The position numbers were made by a program, and so were the translations under genes. Below the pieces are notes generated by a model, which was not told the origin of the DNA, searched no databases, and worked only from the letters and a program-made list of their open reading frames with translations. Positions 1 to 5,487 of a stretch of 7,703 nt of DNA are shown in pieces; positions within the stretch are counted from its first letter, which is position 1; every line of letters begins with the position of its first letter. The stretch is taken from NCBI GenBank assembly GCA_020697635.1, contig JAEHCT010000053.1, forward strand, positions 1 to 7,703, written 5' to 3'. Source of the stretch: Candidatus Bathyarchaeota archaeon (GTDB lineage Archaea > Thermoproteota > Bathyarchaeia > TCS64).

Positions 1-786
1 GACGAGGACAACGCCCAGATACTGCTGACCCTTGACGAGGTGGATGTCCTCATCGAGAACGAGGGCAGCGACGCCCTCTACTACCTCACCAGGTTCCACG
101 AGACCGAGCCAGACGAGCCCCGCCGCTTAAACATCATGTTCATCAGCAAGGACCCCGAGGTCTTCAGGAAGCTGGACCGGAGCACCCTGAGCAGCCTCCA
201 GCGCAACGTCATAAGGATGCGGGACTACGACCAGGCCCAGCTGGCCGACATACTCCTGTACCGTGTCGAGAAGGCGTTCAGGAAGGACGCGGTGCCCCTC
301 GAGATAGTGGACTTCATCAGCGAGCTGGCTTACAAGGAGAACAGCGACGCCAGGTACGCCATCGACGTCCTCCACGGCTCAGGCAGGATGGCAGAGCAGA
401 GCGACGCAGCCCAGATCCAGCCCGAGCACGTCCGGACGGCCGCCATGGGGGTCTTCCAGACCCTGAACAAGGAGGCGGTGAGGCAGCTCAGCCCTCACGA
501 GAAGCTTGTGCTCCTGGCGGTCGCCCGGTTCTTCAAGGCCAACGACGTGACCCATGGAACCACGGGCGAGATCGAGGAAGCCTACCGCCTGGTCTGCGAG
601 GAGTACACGGAGGAGCCGCGGGGTCACACCCAGTACTGGAAGTACCTCAAGAACCTGAAGAGCCTGGACTTCGTCAACGTCAAGCTACAGGCAAGCAGCC
701 AGGGCAGGACCCAGCTCATCAGCCTGGAGAAGATACCCGCCGAGGAGCTCGAGAAGGAGGTGACGAGAATCATTGATGCGTCGTAA
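1..786 (+). CDS. cdc6: Orc1/Cdc6-family replication initiator ATPase, 5'-truncated by window edge
   Basis: The reading frame is open from base 1, so the N-terminus, including the Walker A loop, lies outside the window; 261 residues are visible. The family is an AAA+ ATPase that binds replication origins and loads MCM helicase. Visible in order are a Walker B strand ending in Asp-Glu (visible residues 7-13, ILLTLDE), the LYYLTRFHE segment typical of archaeal Cdc6, a sensor 1 strand (IMFISKD), the DYDQAQLADIL lid region, a sensor 2 motif (DARYAIDVL) and a C-terminal winged-helix domain over roughly the last 100 residues, starting near LSPHEKLVLLAVARFF. Oddities: the sensor 1 position usually Asn (ISN) reads Lys (ISK), and the usual LDPRVKSSL box reads LDRSTLSSL, so this looks like a divergent paralogue. 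Its 3' end overlaps the next gene. Family assignment is confident; origin activity is not shown. Confidence 0.93.
   Translation, partial: DEDNAQILLTLDEVDVLIENEGSDALYYLTRFHETEPDEPRRLNIMFISKDPEVFRKLDRSTLSSLQRNVIRMRDYDQAQLADILLYRVEKAFRKDAVPLEIVDFISELAYKENSDARYAIDVLHGSGRMAEQSDAAQIQPEHVRTAAMGVFQTLNKEAVRQLSPHEKLVLLAVARFFKANDVTHGTTGEIEEAYRLVCEEYTEEPRGHTQYWKYLKNLKSLDFVNVKLQASSQGRTQLISLEKIPAEELEKEVTRIIDAS
754..763 (+). promoter_or_regulatory. Strong Shine-Dalgarno for the winged-helix gene, inside orc1/cdc6
   Basis: AAGGAGGTGA matches the archaeal 16S rRNA 3' end almost completely. It lies inside the last codons of the upstream gene, 9 bases before TTG 773 and 12 before ATG 776. It supports initiation at one of these two codons but does not decide between them. 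Confidence 0.75.
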
Positions 787-1060
787 GGAGGAGCGGATAG
801 TCGAGGACATCCTCGGCAGCAAGGGCCGCATCAGGGTGCTCCAGGTGCTCACCGAGAGCGGGGAACTCAACATCAGCGAAGTGAGCCGCCGCACCGGCCT
901 CAACTACACGAGCGTGCAGAGACACCTCATGAAGCTCAAGGAGCTGGGGCTCCTCAAGGAGAAACGGTACGGCAAGATCAGGATATTCGAGATCCAGTTC
1001 AGAAGCCTCGGCATAGTATTCGAGAAGGGAAGGCCAGTGAACCTACATACCCTGAAATAG
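776..1060 (+). CDS. Small winged-helix DNA-binding protein overlapping the orc1/cdc6 end
   Basis: This 94-residue protein is essentially a single winged helix-turn-helix. Helices run over roughly residues 4-25, a helix-turn-helix reads ISEVSRRTGLNYTSVQRHLMKL, and a wing reads LLKEKRYGKIRIFEI, as in archaeal ArsR/MarR-like transcription regulators. No ligand or metal site is evident, and the target DNA is unknown. The ATG at 776 overlaps the orc1/cdc6 stop by 11 bases. A TTG at 773 in the same frame is an alternative start and lies nearer the strong SD at 754-763. The overlap suggests translational coupling with the initiator, so the protein may regulate that gene or act at the same locus (inference). 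It ends in TAG, and the 25 codons that follow in frame look like noncoding sequence. Confidence 0.85.
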   Translation: MRRKEERIVEDILGSKGRIRVLQVLTESGELNISEVSRRTGLNYTSVQRHLMKLKELGLLKEKRYGKIRIFEIQFRSLGIVFEKGRPVNLHTLK

Positions 1061-1156
1061 GCACTTTCAACCACTCCTACTCTAAAATCGGTACGACTGA
1101 AGACTCTGAGATACTCAAACATAACCCTGAACTAGCATACAACCCAGATACAGACG

Positions 1157-1690
1157 GTGTTTTTGAGCAGATCCAGAGGGAGAAGGTCAGCCACCGGATT
1201 CACATTTTTCTTCGTCGTCTTCATCGCAGCCATAGTCTACCTTGACGCATCATACAAGTCCAATACTCAGAACACAGTGACCCACGTCGTCTACATCGAC
1301 CCGCTCAACGCCGGGAACCCTAGTTTTCACGGTGAAACCCTGGAGATCTTCAGTCGAGAGGGGTACTCCTTCGACACTATTCTCGGAGAGGCGGTGACCG
1401 TCGAGTACCTGAGGAGGCTCCCGGCGCGGTATGACATCGTGATACTAAGAGTTCACAGCACCATAAACGACGAGATGGTTTGGTTCTTCACGGGCGAGGA
1501 GTACAGCCAGGACAAGTTCGTGCTGGAGCAGCTGGCTGACGAGGTGCACCCCGCCAGACCGAGCTTCGGATCGAGACGCCTCTTCGCGGTAGGCGCCGAC
1601 TTCGTGAACCACTTCATGGTGGACCGGTTCCGGGGTTCCCTGATACTCGTGATGGGCTGCGACGGTATGAAGTCGACCGACCTGGCATAG
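1157..1690 (+). CDS. Membrane-anchored caspase-like (clan CD/C25-CHAT-like) protein, N-terminal part up to an in-frame TAG
   Basis: The 177 residues before the TAG begin with an Arg-rich stretch (R5, R7, R9, R10) and one hydrophobic segment (about residues 15-29). This predicts a signal anchor with the rest outside the cell. The following domain alternates strands and helices. It has a strand ending in His (IVILRVHS, H100) and a later hydrophobic strand ending in Gly-Cys (LILVMGCDG, C168). That His...Gly-Cys layout is the catalytic dyad pattern of clan CD cysteine peptidases such as caspases, gingipains and CHAT domains. I also recall an uncharacterised archaeal family with the closely similar MGCxGLKYTDMA motif. 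The start is uncertain: GTG 1157 or TTG 1163, neither with a clear SD. The TAG falls ten codons after the Cys and removes the fold's last part, which continues in frame (next entry). Protease activity and substrate are inference. Confidence 0.65.
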   Translation: MFLSRSRGRRSATGFTFFFVVFIAAIVYLDASYKSNTQNTVTHVVYIDPLNAGNPSFHGETLEIFSREGYSFDTILGEAVTVEYLRRLPARYDIVILRVHSTINDEMVWFFTGEEYSQDKFVLEQLADEVHPARPSFGSRRLFAVGADFVNHFMVDRFRGSLILVMGCDGMKSTDLA

Positions 1691-1903
1691 GCTTTCATAG
1701 ACAACGGCGCGAGGCTGTACGTCAGCTGGGACGGACCTGTGACTCTTGAGCACACGGACCTCGCGTTCAGTTGCCTACTGAGGGCGTTGATAGAGGACGG
1801 GATGAACCCGGAGGAGGCGGTAGCCTACGCCATGAACACCGTCGGCCGTGACCCCGACTTCAACTCGTCTCTAGTGTTTCCCCCGTTGAAACCCATCGAA
1901 TAG
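1688..1903 (+). pseudogene. C-terminal part of the caspase-like gene, in frame after the TAG at 1688-1690
   Basis: The frame of the preceding gene continues after its TAG (codon 178) for 70 sense codons, to a second TAG at 1901-1903. The peptide begins AFIDNGARLYVSWDGPV and continues through HTDLAFSCLLRALIEDGMNPEEAVAYAMNTVG, written here in overlapping pieces shorter than the whole. This is what clan CD/CHAT-like folds show after the catalytic Cys: a helix, a Gly-Ala strand, a conserved Trp and then a helical tail. Restored, the protein would be 248 residues, which fits a complete domain. No in-frame ATG with an SD suggests independent translation. Explanations are a recent nonsense mutation (a single change from AAG, CAG or GAG), readthrough or pyrrolysine insertion, or a base error. 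Other genes here end in TAG, so TAG is normally a stop. Confidence 0.7.
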
Positions 1904-1926
1904 AGGCGGGGGCGAGTAAAGAAGTA

Positions 1927-1936
1927 TTTTTAAATA
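1927..1936 (+). promoter_or_regulatory. Archaeal TATA-like box for the rpoN operon
   Basis: TTTTTAAATA, preceded by purine-rich GTAAAGAAG, which could serve as a BRE, stands out from GC-rich surroundings. Archaeal initiation usually falls about 24-27 bases past the box centre, which predicts a transcript start near 1955-1960. That leaves a leader of about 55 bases before the rpoN ATG. The position also lies just after the end of the caspase-like gene, as expected for a new transcription unit. Confidence 0.6.
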
Positions 1937-1962
1937 AGCTCCGGGTTGTTGAGTGGGTAGAA

Positions 1963-1993
1963 CGCGCAGGTTAGCATTGACTGACACTGTGCG
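1963..1993 (+). other. Hairpin in the rpoN leader (12 bp with one bulge)
   Basis: Bases 1963-1974 (CGCGCAGGTTAG) pair with 1981-1985 and 1987-1993 (CTGAC, then CTGTGCG). A six-base loop CATTGA and one unpaired A at 1986 interrupt them. Of twelve pairs, two are G-U (1966 with 1990, 1972 with 1983), so the structure favours RNA over a protein-binding DNA palindrome. Given the TATA-like box at 1927-1936, it would sit within about ten bases of the mRNA 5' end and end 19 bases before the rpoN ATG. It could stabilise the mRNA or be a regulatory leader; no known riboswitch class is recognised. Confidence 0.5.
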
Positions 1994-2012
1994 AAACATA
2001 GGCGGATAACGA

Positions 2013-2243
2013 ATGATAGTCCCTGTTAGGTGCTTCTCATGCGGGAAGGTCATAGGCGATAAGTGGGAGGACTTCAACAAGCGTATAGAGGCCGGGGAGA
2101 ACCCGGGTGAGGTCCTGGACAGCCTAGGCGTCACTAGGTACTGCTGCCGCAGGATGCTCCTCGGCCACGTCGAGATCATCGATGACATCCTAAAGTTCCA
2201 CGAGGAGCGGGAGAGCCCCGACCTCAGAGGAGGAACCAGATAA
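2013..2243 (+). CDS. rpoN: DNA-directed RNA polymerase subunit N (Rpo10)
   Basis: Rpo10 is the small zinc-bundle subunit, homologous to eukaryotic Rpb10, that helps assemble the Rpo3-Rpo11 platform of archaeal RNA polymerase. It is unrelated to bacterial sigma-54, despite the shared symbol. The 76-residue protein carries the family hallmarks: MIVPVRCFSCGKVIGDKW at the N-terminus and YCCRRMLLGHVE further on, giving zinc ligands C7, C10, C44 and C45. The tail after residue 66 (about ten residues, ESPDLRGGTR) is slightly longer than in many homologues. The start is ATG 2013, with only a weak SD-like GGCGGA at 2001-2006. The stop TAA shares its last base with the rpsB ATG. Neighbouring genes rpoK and eno, often found between rpoN and rpsB in other archaea, are absent here. 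Confidence 0.97.
   Translation: MIVPVRCFSCGKVIGDKWEDFNKRIEAGENPGEVLDSLGVTRYCCRRMLLGHVEIIDDILKFHEERESPDLRGGTR
2227..2233 (+). promoter_or_regulatory. rpsB: Shine-Dalgarno for rpsB
   Basis: GAGGAGG lies inside the 3' end of rpoN, nine bases before the overlapping ATG 2243. It confirms that start and suggests coupled translation of the two genes. Confidence 0.7.
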
Positions 2244-2854
2244 TGGAAGTCGAAGTAAACGAGAACCTGCTCCTGCCTCAGGAGATACTGCTAAGCGCGG
2301 GCGTCCACATAGGCACCCGCATCAAGACCAAAGACATGGAGCCCTTCATATACAAGGTGAGGCCTGACGGGCTCTTCGTGCTGGACATGGAGCAGATGAA
2401 CGAGCGCGTCAAGATGGTGGCCCGCTTCCTGTCCAGGCTGGACCTGAGCAAGGTCGTGGTGGCCAGCTCCAAGCGGTACGGCAGGAACCCCGTCGAGAAG
2501 TTCTGCGAGATGCTCGGGTGCAGGCCATACCTTGGGCGGTTCACGAGCGGGTCCTTCACGAACCCGAAGTACGCGGACTTCTTCGAGCCCGTGGCGGTCA
2601 TCGTCACCGACAGCCTCGCCGACCAGCAGATAGTCGAGGAGGCTAGCCAGATCGGGATTCCGGTAGTTGCGCTCTGCAGCACAGACAACAGCCTCAAAAA
2701 CGTGGACATCTTGATACCGGTGAACAACAAGGGCCGCAGGAGCCTCGCCATAGTCTACTGGCTCCTCGTCAGAGAGATCATGAGAGAGAAAGGAACCCTC
2801 CCCACCAGCGGAGAGTTCGGCGCAACCATCGAGGACTTCGAGACAACGCTGTAG
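2243..2854 (+). CDS. rpsB: 30S ribosomal protein S2 (uS2), archaeal type
   Basis: This is a small-subunit ribosomal protein located on the solvent side between head and body. The 203 residues match the archaeal/eukaryotic (SA-like) length and pattern: LLSAGVHIGTRIKTKDMEPF near the start, RPDGLFVLDMEQMNERV, SSKRYGRNPVEKFCEMLGC, GSFTNP, VIVTDSLADQQIVEEA, GIPVVALCSTDN, VDILIPVNNKGRRSLAIVYW, and a short acidic tail. The start ATG 2243 overlaps the rpoN stop by one base and has a good SD (GAGGAGG at 2227-2233, nine bases upstream). The gene ends in TAG, and the next gene follows immediately in the same reading frame. Expression as part of an rpoN-led operon is likely. Confidence 0.97.
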   Translation: MEVEVNENLLLPQEILLSAGVHIGTRIKTKDMEPFIYKVRPDGLFVLDMEQMNERVKMVARFLSRLDLSKVVVASSKRYGRNPVEKFCEMLGCRPYLGRFTSGSFTNPKYADFFEPVAVIVTDSLADQQIVEEASQIGIPVVALCSTDNSLKNVDILIPVNNKGRRSLAIVYWLLVREIMREKGTLPTSGEFGATIEDFETTL

Positions 2855-2858
2855 GTGA
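2854..2858 (+). promoter_or_regulatory. Shine-Dalgarno GGTGA supporting MEMO start at TTG 2864
   Basis: GGTGA begins on the last base of the rpsB TAG and lies five bases before TTG 2864. The alternative GTG 2855 lies within this motif and has no SD at a normal distance upstream, so the site favours the TTG start. Confidence 0.5.
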
Positions 2859-2863
2859 CGGGT

Positions 2864-3706
2864 TTGAGCGTCAGGCGGCCGGTAGTCGCTGGGGCCTTCT
2901 ACCCCGCGCAACCTGATCGCCTCAGACAGCAGATCGAACAATGTTTTAGCCATCAACGCGGGCCCGGCAGGCTGCCCGGCGAGACGCTAGCAAAACGCAC
3001 GATCCACTCGGTCGTATGCCCCCACGCGGGCTACGTTTACTCGGGGCCTGCGGCGGCGCACTGTTACCTCGCCCTCGCCGAGCAGGAAAAACCCGAGACC
3101 GTCATAGTCATCGGGCCCAACCACACGGGCTGGGGGACCCCCGTGTCCATTGTGGGTGAGGGAAGCTGGGAGACCCCGCTGGGGCGAGTGCCCCTGGACA
3201 CGGCTCTCGCCAAGGAGATATTCGAGCAATCTGAGATCATCGACTACGACAACACCGCGTTCCTGAGGGAGCACAGCGTCGAGGTACGGGCGCCCTTCCT
3301 GCAGTACATCTACGGCGACTTCAAGATGGTGCCCATATGCATGGGGTACCAGGACTTGGAGACAAGCATGGAGGTAGGCAAAGCAATCCACGGGGCCACG
3401 GATGATAAGAACGCCCTTGTGATCGCGTCGACGGACCTGACCCATCAGGAGCGCCAGGAGTCGGCGAACAGGAAGGACAGGCTGGTAATAGACGCCATAC
3501 TGGAGATGGACGAGGAGAAGCTCCAGAGAGTCGTGAGGGAGCACAGGATAACGACGTGTGGCTACGGCCCAGTGTCGGCCGCGTTGGTGGCCTCCAAGCT
3601 CGCGGGGGCAGGCAGAGCAGAGTTACTTTCATACTATACTAGCGGAGACATTATAGGAGACTACAGCGCGGTCGTGGGATACGCCGCCCTGAAGATAACC
3701 CGGTGA
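2864..3706 (+). CDS. MEMO family protein
   Basis: The family is named after human MEMO1 and is structurally related to nonheme iron-dependent extradiol dioxygenases. Its archaeal role is not established. Family landmarks, numbered from GTG 2855, are RRPVVAGAFYP at the start, VVCPHAGYVYSGPAA (H57), VIVIGPNHTGWG (H90), STDLTHQE, TTCGYGPVSAAL (C235) and LLSYYTSGDIIGDYSAVVGYAA near the end. The two His and the Cys match the conserved putative metal or active-site residues of MEMO proteins. I prefer TTG 2864 as start, because GGTGA at 2854-2858 is a well-placed SD and the protein then begins SVRRPVVAG, as homologues do. GTG 2855, directly abutting the rpsB TAG, is the alternative (283 residues). 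The location between ribosomal and mevalonate genes is a widespread archaeal arrangement, hinting at a link to isoprenoid metabolism (inference). Confidence 0.93.
   Translation: MSVRRPVVAGAFYPAQPDRLRQQIEQCFSHQRGPGRLPGETLAKRTIHSVVCPHAGYVYSGPAAAHCYLALAEQEKPETVIVIGPNHTGWGTPVSIVGEGSWETPLGRVPLDTALAKEIFEQSEIIDYDNTAFLREHSVEVRAPFLQYIYGDFKMVPICMGYQDLETSMEVGKAIHGATDDKNALVIASTDLTHQERQESANRKDRLVIDAILEMDEEKLQRVVREHRITTCGYGPVSAALVASKLAGAGRAELLSYYTSGDIIGDYSAVVGYAALKITR
3702..3706 (+). promoter_or_regulatory. mvk: Shine-Dalgarno for mvk, containing the MEMO stop codon
   Basis: GGTGA includes the TGA stop (3704-3706) of the upstream gene and sits nine bases before ATG 3716. It supports that ATG over TTG 3707 and suggests that ribosomes ending the MEMO gene re-initiate on mvk. 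Confidence 0.55.
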
Positions 3707-3715
3707 TTGAAGACG

Positions 3716-4717
3716 ATGCAGGTGGAGGCAACGGCGCCAGGAAAGATGATACTGTTCGGCGAGCACAGCGTGGTCTACCGTGGGCCAGCCGTCGTCCTCG
3801 CCATAGACCGGAGGGCACGGGTGTACGCGAGCAGGCGCGACGACAGAAAGGTCTACGTGGACGCCGACAACCTCGGGTTCTCCGGCTACTTCGAGGACGA
3901 CGTCTACCACTCGGTCAGAGGGAAGGCTTGGAGGGGCAGGAACTTGGCGGCCCTCAACGTCGCGGCCAAGAAGACCATGGACCACCTCGGCGTCGAGTCA
4001 GGCGTGAACCTGAAGGTGAGGTCCATGATACCCATAGCGGTGGGGCTGGGCAGCTCCGCCGCCATATGCGTGGCCACGGTGGGCGCCGTGGAGCGGCTCT
4101 TCGACGCCGGCCTCAGCAAGGAAGAGATATCCAGACTGGCGTTCGAGGGTGAGACCATCATACATGGGAAGCCCAGCGGCGTGGACAACACCGTCAGCAC
4201 CTTCGGCGGCGTACTGAGCTACGAGAGAGACGCGGGCATAAAGCACCATAAACTAGACTCGTCCATGCCTTTCATCATCGGTAACACCCGGAAGAAGCGG
4301 TCAACCAGGAAGATGGTGGAGAGCGTCGCGGCCCTCAAGGAGAGGAACCCGGCGCTCATGGACTCCATCATAGACTCCATGGGGGGCATAGCCGGGGAGG
4401 GCTTGGACGCCCTGCTCGCCAAAGACATCCGTCGCATCGGCGACCTCATGAACATGAACCACGGCCTGCTGTCCGCGATAGGCGTCTCGACCATGAAGCT
4501 GGAAAGTCTTGTGCACACCGCGCGGCAGAACGGCGCCCTCGGGGCGAAGCTCACCGGCGCCGGCGGCGGCGGCTGCATGATCGCCGTCGCAGAGGAGGAG
4601 AGGATGAGAGCCGTGGAGAAGGCCATCAGGCGGAGGAAGAGCGATAGCTATAGGGTTCAGCTGACGGACCGGGGCGTCGAGAGCAGGTGGATTGAGGAAG
4701 GGAATGCTGATTCTTAA
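3716..4717 (+). CDS. mvk: Mevalonate kinase (GHMP kinase family)
   Basis: The enzyme phosphorylates mevalonate with ATP to mevalonate-5-phosphate in the cytoplasmic mevalonate pathway. All three GHMP motifs are present in the 333-residue protein: APGKMILFGEHSVVY (residues 7-21, K10), the ATP loop VGLGSSAA (109-116) and KLTGAGGGGCMIA (278-290). The family segment IIHGKPSGVDNTVSTFGG supplies the expected catalytic Asp (D157). The HGxPSGVDN form points to mevalonate kinase rather than homoserine or galactokinase. One small oddity is VVYRGPAVV, where most homologues have VVYG followed by a small spacer. ATG 3716 is preferred because GGTGA at 3702-3706 is nine bases upstream. TTG 3707 is in frame, directly after the previous stop, and would add three residues. 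The 3' end overlaps the IPK gene. Confidence 0.96.
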   Translation: MQVEATAPGKMILFGEHSVVYRGPAVVLAIDRRARVYASRRDDRKVYVDADNLGFSGYFEDDVYHSVRGKAWRGRNLAALNVAAKKTMDHLGVESGVNLKVRSMIPIAVGLGSSAAICVATVGAVERLFDAGLSKEEISRLAFEGETIIHGKPSGVDNTVSTFGGVLSYERDAGIKHHKLDSSMPFIIGNTRKKRSTRKMVESVAALKERNPALMDSIIDSMGGIAGEGLDALLAKDIRRIGDLMNMNHGLLSAIGVSTMKLESLVHTARQNGALGAKLTGAGGGGCMIAVAEEERMRAVEKAIRRRKSDSYRVQLTDRGVESRWIEEGNADS

Positions 4718-5483
4718 GCTCGGTGGAAGCGTCGTCACATACAAGGACAAGCCGTTCACGCCACACATCGACAACATCGCCCGTCTGGCAGCCGAGATCG
4801 CGGAGGCCGACGCCCAGCCACTGGTCGTCGTTCACGGAGGAGGTTCGTATGGTCACCCGATCGCCACGGAGTACGGGATCGCAGAGGGCTACAGGGAGCC
4901 GAGGCAGATCATCGGGTTCTCCAAGACCCATCAGGCCATGATTGAGCTCAACGATATAATCGTCCGTGAACTCCTCGACGCCGGGGTGCCCGCGTTCGCC
5001 GTCTCTCCCTCCTCCTTCATAGTGACGGAGAGTAGACGAATAACCGATATCGACCTCCAAGTCGTCGAGAGACTAATCGAGTCTGGGCTTATCCCTGTTC
5101 TCTACGGCGACGCTGTCATGGACACCCGGCAGGGATTCACCATAATCTCGGGCGACCAGCTCGCCGTGAAGCTGGCTAAGGGCCTAGAAGCCGAGAGGGT
5201 GGTGTTGGGTTCAGACGTCGATGGGGTATTCACAGACGACCCCAAGCTCGTCGAAGACGCCCGACTGATCGAGGAGCTTTCCCTTAGCAACCACGGCGAC
5301 GAGGCCAAGATCGGTGACGCGCTGGACACTGACGTGACCGGCGGCATGCTCGGTAAGGTAGTTGAGGCGACGGAGGCCGTCGAGGCCGGGATCGAGGTCG
5401 TGCTGGTCAACGCGACCGTGGGGGGCCGCGTAAGAGCGGCCCTGAGAGGCGAAAAAGTAATTGGGACACGGCTGAAGAGGTGA
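4704..5483 (+). CDS. ipk: Isopentenyl phosphate kinase (amino acid kinase family)
   Basis: IPK phosphorylates isopentenyl phosphate to isopentenyl diphosphate (IPP), the signature step of the archaeal variants of the mevalonate pathway. The 259-residue protein opens with LILKLGGSVVTYKDKPF (lysines at 5 and 14), followed by VVVHGGGSYGHPIA with H51. This His is the diagnostic residue that separates IPK from other amino acid kinases. Further on are GDAVMDTRQGFTIISGDQLA, VVLGSDVDGVFTDDPK and DVTGGMLGKV, typical nucleotide-binding elements of the family. ATG 4704 is preferred because it gives the usual family N-terminus and has GAGG six bases upstream. TTG 4692 would add four residues (MRKG). The gene overlaps mvk by 14 bases and ends four bases before the isomerase gene, so coupled translation is likely. 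Confidence 0.96.
   Translation: MLILKLGGSVVTYKDKPFTPHIDNIARLAAEIAEADAQPLVVVHGGGSYGHPIATEYGIAEGYREPRQIIGFSKTHQAMIELNDIIVRELLDAGVPAFAVSPSSFIVTESRRITDIDLQVVERLIESGLIPVLYGDAVMDTRQGFTIISGDQLAVKLAKGLEAERVVLGSDVDGVFTDDPKLVEDARLIEELSLSNHGDEAKIGDALDTDVTGGMLGKVVEATEAVEAGIEVVLVNATVGGRVRAALRGEKVIGTRLKR
5477..5483 (+). promoter_or_regulatory. fni: Shine-Dalgarno for fni, containing the ipk stop codon
   Basis: GAGGTGA ends with the TGA stop of ipk (5481-5483) and lies four bases before ATG 5488. As at the MEMO-mvk junction, the stop codon is part of the ribosome binding site, which favours coupled translation. Confidence 0.65.
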
Positions 5484-5487
5484 ATGT

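Noticed and set aside
1061..1156. Gap after the winged-helix gene as a replication origin or promoter
   Set aside because: I see no inverted origin-recognition repeats and no strong AT-rich unwinding tract. AT-rich bits such as TCTAAAATC (1081-1089) and AAACATAAC (about 1117-1125) are too weak to call as TATA boxes.
1940..1995. tRNA-like stretch in the rpoN leader (GTTGAGTGGGTAGAAC resembles a D-arm)
   Set aside because: There is no matching acceptor stem, no T-arm (no GGTTC-type loop) and no 7-base anticodon loop. The downstream part folds into the single long hairpin instead.
2291..2956. Long minus-strand open frames opposite rpsB, MEMO, fni and GGPP synthase
   Set aside because: They lie opposite clearly conserved genes, have low-complexity compositions typical of antisense frames in GC-rich DNA, and match no family I recognise.
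4556..4573. GGC repeat run inside mvk
   Set aside because: It encodes the conserved glycine loop of GHMP kinase motif 3 and is explained by protein sequence and high GC.
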